Source: Phallusia mammillata (Eukaryota; Chordata; Ascidiacea; Phlebobranchia; Ascidiidae). Taken from it: 64,000 bases of DNA. Numbering within the stretch: the first letter of the stretch is position 1; each line of letters starts with the position of its first letter. Made by a program: the position numbers and the translations under genes. This document shows positions 60,173 through 64,000 of the stretch, one piece after another. The stretch is taken from contig QLIY01000050.1 in assembly GCA_003260075.1 (NCBI GenBank), positions 62,001 through 126,000 of the forward strand, in the 5' to 3' direction. The notes under the pieces were generated by a model. It worked only from the letters and a program-made list of their open reading frames with translations, was not told the DNA's origin and did no database searches.

Positions 60173-62468
60173 TCATTTTTGTGGTAAAATTTTAACCTGA
60201 TTCGGTGGTGCAGTCTTTGTTTCATTTGACTGCATGACGTTATCGTAACTGGGTGGTGCAGCAATGGCGCCTGGTTGTTGAGCTGTCGTCGGGTAGTTTA
60301 CTTGCACTGATGGGTAACCTGAAAAAGTGAAATCAAATAGTTAATAGTTCGACGCTCCATAATGTGGTAAACCTCAGTTAACCCGGACACCGGACCCGTT
60401 TGGACTAAAACATTTGTGCGGATCAACTGATGTCGACTAGTTACAGGTTTACCACATTACAAATCTATTGTACCTCAAGCCTGGTCCGAGTTAGGTAAAG
60501 ATTCGGATTAACCGAGGTTCACTGTATAAGCCATAAATTTAACTGATAAAGAAATTTTAGAAATCGAGTTGAATAGATTTTAAGAATTCTGCGCTTACAT
60601 TTTTGAACAAATTGAGCCATTTGCAGTCGCAAGTTTACATTAATACTTTCTTGCTAATTCGACTTTTGTGTATGAATGTAAATGGTTGCGAATTACGTTG
60701 ACTGTATATTACACATATGTTTAGCAGCTTCAGGAGGGCTGTTAATGTAGGCCTAAAACACAGGGCCCGCTTAGGGCTATGTTCCGACACTTTCCGCTTT
60801 TCCAAGCTACACCAGAAAAAGTTTTGTCAAATTTATTGAACTTAGCGTATATATGTCATTGTATGTATTTTTATTATTAGTCGGTCCCGCCCATAATCTT
60901 AAATACCAACGTACCAACCTTATACCTTTCTCAGTGTGGGACATCACGTAACGTTTATTCACGACAGTTAGCTGTATCGGATTGAACCTAATCTACCAAT
61001 TGGCATAACGTCCAAACGTTTTTGGCAGCAATATGACTGCTTGGTGATTGTTCCAGTGGCGCTTTTTTGTTCTATCACCGATAAAATATTTTTAACTTAC
61101 TTTGCTGCTGGTTCGAAACGTAAACTTGACCAGGTGGTTGCTGTTGCCCCGCAACTGTTGTCATAACGACGGTTTGCTGGAAGAAAAACAACAAAAATCG
61201 TTTGCATTGCTTAGTTTACAGCGAGAAAAGCATACTTATTAAACAAACCTTAAAAGAATGGTTTCAAAATACATTAAGTTCAGCGTCCAAGTTAATTACA
61301 TTTTAATCCAAGTTTTTTGTAACGCATGTGCAAGGTTTTTTGTGTTTAATGAAACTAAGGAAAAAAGGGATTATTGCCAAGTTAATCATGCATTGCGACC
61401 GACGTAATACGAAACTTTTTGGTTGAAAGACAACTGATGTATGCTGTGCGCAAAATACTTATTCATGCTTGTGGCCGTGTGCAACAAAAACGCTAGGAAT
61501 TTATTGTCCCGAGTTTTGTTGAAAAAGTTTTGAGAACTCGCGACCCCTCAAACTCGTTAACCAGAGTTACATGTGGGACGGGTTAGTTTGAATAAAACTG
61601 GCTAAAATCGGGCCTGACTTCACACTCGCTACATTTGTGACATAATTTTTGACGTTTTGGACCTAATTTGGACGTTTTGTTTAAAAACGTTTGGGTCAAG
61701 GTTGTGAGCCTTAACTTCTTGGTTCGAATTTTCCCGAAACTTTGCATCTAAACCCAGAACTTTCGGCTTAATTCTTAACAACGTTCCAGTTTCAGTGTAA
61801 TGTTTCCGCTATTTCGTGTTTCAGGACCCCAATTTCCAAAAACTCTGTCTTAAATAACCCTGTATTCCCCTCAAGACTCTGTCAAACCCTCAGGTTGGCA
61901 AGCTTTGATTCCAGGCGGTTGCTTTCGAGCTTCTTTCTAACATTTACACTCCTTGTATTTTGTTCTCTTACGTGCTGTGGTGTTTGTCGGCTAAACCTGA
62001 ATTGTAGTATGGTGATGAACAGGCCGACCATTGAGAAGATTGCCACTAGTCCGTTGAGTGCGCCGGTTATAATCTGAGAATGTAAAAACAAGTGGTAGCC
62101 AGAACACACGAATGGTTGACTGCTTGTTAAATGATTTCTCGTACTATTAACTATATAGAGCTCTTCTTGCAATTATATTTTTGTACCAACGTTTCAACGT
62201 TTCGTCGCCTGCTTGCGTTTAAATCATTTTCTTTGTTTGTCGTGCACTACGCGGATTCAGTGTTATTTACCCTGAAGAAGGCGTACTGTATAACAGTAGT
62301 GAAGGGTTTGTTACCGGGTCGCATAAAACTTGCTCAAAGTTCAATTAAATTAAAGTGCTAATAACTGTAATTTAAGTGCTAAACATTTGTGGTTTTGAAG
62401 GCCGGTCCGTGATAAAAAATATTTTTTTTTTTTTTTCACGGGGTTCGAACCCAGGACTCTCCCGGGGA

Positions 62469-62530
<62 letters not shown>

Positions 62531-63989
62531 GTTTAAAACCGGTCCGCAGTGCTAAAAAGGTTGCCGACCCCTGGTGTATAGGACGTATAAGTGTCGTTAC
62601 AAAAATATAATTGTCAGAAGAGCTTTATATAGTTAAAATTATGCCTGGCAGCAATAGCTTATTGCATCCCGTGTGTTGTAAACAAGCTTGCCAAATTCCC
62701 ATTTCTTATTGATACTTACTAGTAGTGTGGCGACGAAACTTTCCAGTCTTTGATAAATCAGAAAGGAATAGTAAGCGGTTGCTGCGCTCACACCCAGTGA
62801 TGCTGCACAAGCTGCCCACGCAAACACAGCAATTGTCATGGAATTGTTGAACTGAAAAATAATAAAAGTATAATCGTAAAAATAACGGCCCAGATAGCCG
62901 TAAAAAGCGACATACTTCATTGTTCAAACGTTTCGGCAAATGCTCATGCCATCATCAGTGATATGAGGGGGGGGGGGGTAAAAATAACGGCCCAGATAGC
63001 CGTAAAAAGCGACATGCTTCATTGTTCAAACGTTTCGGCAAATGCTCATGCCATCATAAGTGATATGAAGGGATCAGTTAAACCCGTTTATATACACTTG
63101 AGTCACGTGAAGGAATGACAAAAAGGTGCGAAACAAGCGTTGCATAACAATAAAAGTGTATTTTACTTCTGTGACTTCAAACCTTGTTTTTTAATGAAGA
63201 GATTTAAACATTTAAAAAATGACAAAATCACGTAACTTATGCTGTACTTGGGGGGGGGGAACCCGTTTATATATACTTGAGTCACGTGAAGGAATGATAA
63301 AAAGGTGCGAAACAAGCGTCGGATAAAAATAAAAGTGTATTTCACTTCTGTGACTTCAAACCTTGTTTTTTAATGAAGATATTTAAACATTTAAAAAATG
63401 ACAAAATCACGTAACTTATGCTGTACTTTATCATTATCTTTTTTGTTTTTGAAGGTTTATAGGTTCTGGTAAAAAAGTTCCCATACGAACATAATTATAA
63501 CTATGGTTTAGCAAAATGGGAAACACTGTTTTGGAAGACAGTTTATGCTCAATATTTTTCATATCTTCGATCGCTTAACCGCGGATTACAAAAGACCACT
63601 AATTAATGGGGGGGGGGGAAAACACTGTTATGGAAGACAGTTTATGCTCAATCTTTTTGATATCTTCGATCGCTTAACCGCGGATTACAAAAGACCACTA
63701 ATTAATGTAGAAAACGGTAACGACAATCAGTTCATGCCAATATATAGTTGTAATGTATCGAAATTGTTTTTATTTTATTTTGAAAATTATTTTGTTATTT
63801 ACCGGTTGGTAACTTAAATAGACAAAATTATAGGTTAATACAACAGCAGGAATGCAAACAGTTTTCCTTTTTATTTATGTTTGAAAATCGATTGGAAAAC
63901 ATTTATAGATTTTTTTATGAAACTTATCAAAGCATGCTTACATTTCCAGAGTTTGAAGCGGAGATTGCGACGCATCCTGAGATGAAAAG
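60173..63989 (-). CDS. MS4A-like tetraspan protein with PPSY tail, 3' part
   Basis: Exons right to left: 63942-63989, 62720-62851, 61972-62073, 61101-61176, 60173-60318, all in phase; upstream exons lie beyond the window. Three hydrophobic helices are visible: LFISGCVAISAS, then MTIAVFAWAACAASLGVSAA, then LNGLVAIFSMVGLFITIL, matching helices 2-4 of the MS4A/CD20-type tetraspan layout. A Gln/Pro-rich cytoplasmic tail of about 75 residues follows, with APPSYDNVMQ (a PPxY WW-domain motif) and the end NQVKILPQK. Without the donor at 61971 (CAC then GTAAGA), the exon reads through to a stop at 61882-61884, giving a short basic tail instead (ending LANLRV); both forms may exist. Family assignment rests on topology and the SGCVAISAS string and is moderate. 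Confidence 0.65.
60366..60525. mobile_element. Tigger/pogo-like MITE
   Basis: AACCTCAGTTAACCCGGACAC at the left and GATTCGGATTAACCGAGGTTCACTGTA at the right; in the last intron-exon neighbourhood of the MS4A-like gene. Confidence 0.7.
62147..62665. mobile_element. Dispersed repeat interrupted by a hAT-like element
   Basis: Outer repeat halves: 62147-62340 (AGAGCTCTTCTTGCAATTATATTTTTGTACC) and 62571-62665 (GTCAGAAGAGCTTTATATAG, ATGCCTGGCAGCAATAGCTTATTGC). Between them lies a hAT-like element ending GGTTGCCGACCCCTG, which holds a tRNA-like B box (GGGTTCGAACCC at about 62442) and the 58-G tract. Confidence 0.7.
62470..62527. repeat. 58-G tract
   Basis: Homopolymer G just after CTCCCGGGGAC, inside the interrupted hAT-like element. 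Likely an estimated-size gap fill, as for the two long C tracts. Confidence 0.85.
62877..63068. repeat. Direct duplication split by twelve G
   Basis: TAAAAATAACGGCCCAGATAG at 62877 and 62979 around G at 62967-62978; the duplicated unit is itself a piece of the AACGGCC MITE family. Confidence 0.9.
63080..63430. repeat. Direct duplication split by nine G
   Basis: AACCCGTTTATATA at 63080 and 63259 around G at 63250-63258; copies differ by SNPs (GTTGCATAACAAT versus GTCGGATAAAAAT). Confidence 0.9.
63521..63707. repeat. Direct duplication split by eleven G
   Basis: AACACTGTTnTGGAAGACAG at about 63523 and 63621 around G at 63608-63618. Confidence 0.9.
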
Positions 63990-64000
63990 CTGAAAAGTTT

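Larger units (their letters stand above)
58975..61640. repeat. Right block of the tandem segmental duplication
   Basis: Colinear with 54200-57000; carries the intact tail exons of the MS4A-like gene. Confidence 0.8.

Noticed and set aside
61882-61971. Treating the read-through tail as the only end of the MS4A-like gene
   Set aside because: The in-phase donor CAC|GTAAGA and three-way phase agreement with the tail exons favour splicing; read-through is kept as an alternative only.

Overview
This is a eukaryotic, intron-rich, AT-rich window. It carries seven recognisable animal genes with conserved splice sites, and introns mostly of 100 bases to 2 kb. Gene content (KDM5, SLC25A51, FOXRED2, HACD, FBXO45, BLZF1/golgin-45, a tetraspan MS4A-like protein), the compact spacing and many short hAT-like and tRNA-derived repeats fit an invertebrate chordate. 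An ascidian such as Ciona is my best guess; that is inference, not something the sequence proves.

Layout. 9-3360 (-): the N-terminal third of the histone demethylase KDM5 (JmjN, ARID), running off the left edge. 5757-6677 (+): SLC25A51, mitochondrial NAD+ carrier, one coding exon, divergent from KDM5. 9134-15061 (+): FOXRED2, ER flavoprotein, nine exons. 17234-20032 (-): HACD, very-long-chain 3-hydroxyacyl-CoA dehydratase, seven exons, convergent with FOXRED2. 20.1-28.8 kb: no gene recognised. 28825-41509 (+): a 19-exon gene for a secreted protein of about 730 residues with an unrecognised helical N-terminal half and three trefoil-like modules. 44607-46810 (+): FBXO45 (F-box plus SPRY). 47910-53363 (-): BLZF1/golgin-45, tail-to-tail with FBXO45. 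55173-57242 (-): a decayed tandem copy of a gene tail plus one orphan exon. 60173-63989 (-): the 3' part of a tetraspan MS4A-like gene with a C-terminal PPSY tail, running off the right edge.

Sequence quality dominates the small-scale structure. About 30 short C or G runs, most often exactly ten bases, and a few single Ns mostly sit between two nearly identical direct copies of 36-220 bases that differ by SNPs and small indels. All such runs left of the N gap at 56316-56353 are C and all to its right are G. I read them as contig-join placeholders with unmerged allelic overlaps on both sides, in two contigs assembled in opposite orientation. They duplicate parts of exons in FOXRED2, the trefoil gene and BLZF1, and cut BLZF1 exon 7. 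A segment next to the N gap is a misplaced copy of BLZF1 exon 7 sequence.

The genes do not form one pathway. Several act in the secretory pathway (FOXRED2, HACD, golgin-45, the trefoil protein), but they are not evidently co-regulated. The most interesting biological signals are a cluster of five perfect TGACGTCA sites in one trefoil-gene intron, the trefoil gene itself, the PPSY-tailed tetraspan with its decayed tandem tail copy, and a probable hAT presence/absence polymorphism beside a BLZF1 splice donor.
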